From Aculops lycopersici (Eukaryota > Arthropoda > Arachnida > Trombidiformes > Eriophyidae), in assembly GCA_015350385.1 (NCBI GenBank), contig WNKI01000001.1, positions 151,908 to 215,907 of the forward strand: a stretch of 64,000 bases of DNA, given 5' to 3'. Of the stretch, positions 64,000 to 64,000 are shown piece by piece. Both the position numbers and the translations under genes were made by a program. The notes beneath the pieces were generated by a model that saw nothing but the letters and a program-made list of their open reading frames with translations, did no database searches and was not told where the DNA came from. The first letter of the stretch is position 1, and each line of letters starts with the position of its first letter.

Positions 64000-64000
64000 A

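Noticed and set aside
1..64000. CRISPR arrays, bacterial operons, integrated viral genes
   Set aside because: None seen: repeats are simple microsatellites without spacers, and all recognised genes are animal genes with spliceosomal introns.

Overview
The window is nuclear DNA of an animal, most likely an arthropod. It carries 12 confidently recognised protein genes: nicastrin, a TEAD/Scalloped factor, threonyl-tRNA synthetase, MRPL40, a REXO1-type exonuclease, a BIG/Sec71 Arf-GEF, the UNC-4 homeobox gene, a Dscam-family receptor, a nested IQ-motif gene, both thyrostimulin subunits (GPA2 and GPB5), and an SNX5/6-type sorting nexin. Introns are spliceosomal (gtaagt/gtgagt...ag), poly(A) signals are AATAAA/ATTAAA, and non-coding DNA is rich in short simple repeats. 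A Dscam-like receptor, a GPA2/GPB5 pair and UNC-4 point to an ecdysozoan. Many genes without coding introns and very short 3' ends would suit an intron-poor lineage such as some mites, but that is a guess from style, not proof.

Layout. 1-724: 3' end of nicastrin (+). 725-3360: non-coding, probably including the TEAD leader. 3361-13682: compact block of intronless genes: TEAD (+), ThrRS (-), MRPL40 (+), REXO1 (-), BIG (+). TEAD/ThrRS and MRPL40/REXO1 are convergent; ThrRS/MRPL40 and REXO1/BIG are divergent. 13683-24987: UNC-4 (+), two exons whose homeodomain is split by a 6.65-kb intron. 24536-32972: about 8.4 kb with no supportable gene. 32973-56337: Dscam-like gene (+), 10 exons, 2397 residues; its 10.6-kb first intron holds a three-exon IQ-motif gene on the opposite strand (34037-36577). 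56809-61857: convergent pair GPA2 (+, 3 exons) and GPB5 (-, 2 exons). 63219-end: 3' part of a sorting nexin (-).

Working together. GPA2 and GPB5 are the two subunits of one heterodimeric cystine-knot hormone and sit side by side. TEAD is the DNA-binding end of the Hippo pathway; UNC-4 specifies neuron identity; the Dscam-like receptor is a neuronal adhesion molecule. BIG and the sorting nexin act in Golgi/endosome traffic. ThrRS, MRPL40 and REXO1 are housekeeping genes.

Most unusual: a eukaryotic ThrRS without the N-terminal TGS/editing region; a BIG Arf-GEF without the C-terminal HDS3/4 part; a shortened Dscam (8 Ig + 4 FNIII instead of 10 + 6); and thyrostimulin subunits enlarged by a furin-site-flanked insert in GPA2 and a roughly 360-residue pro-region in GPB5. 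All exon structures were inferred by eye from reading frame, splice signals and family similarity remembered from known proteins; no search was run.
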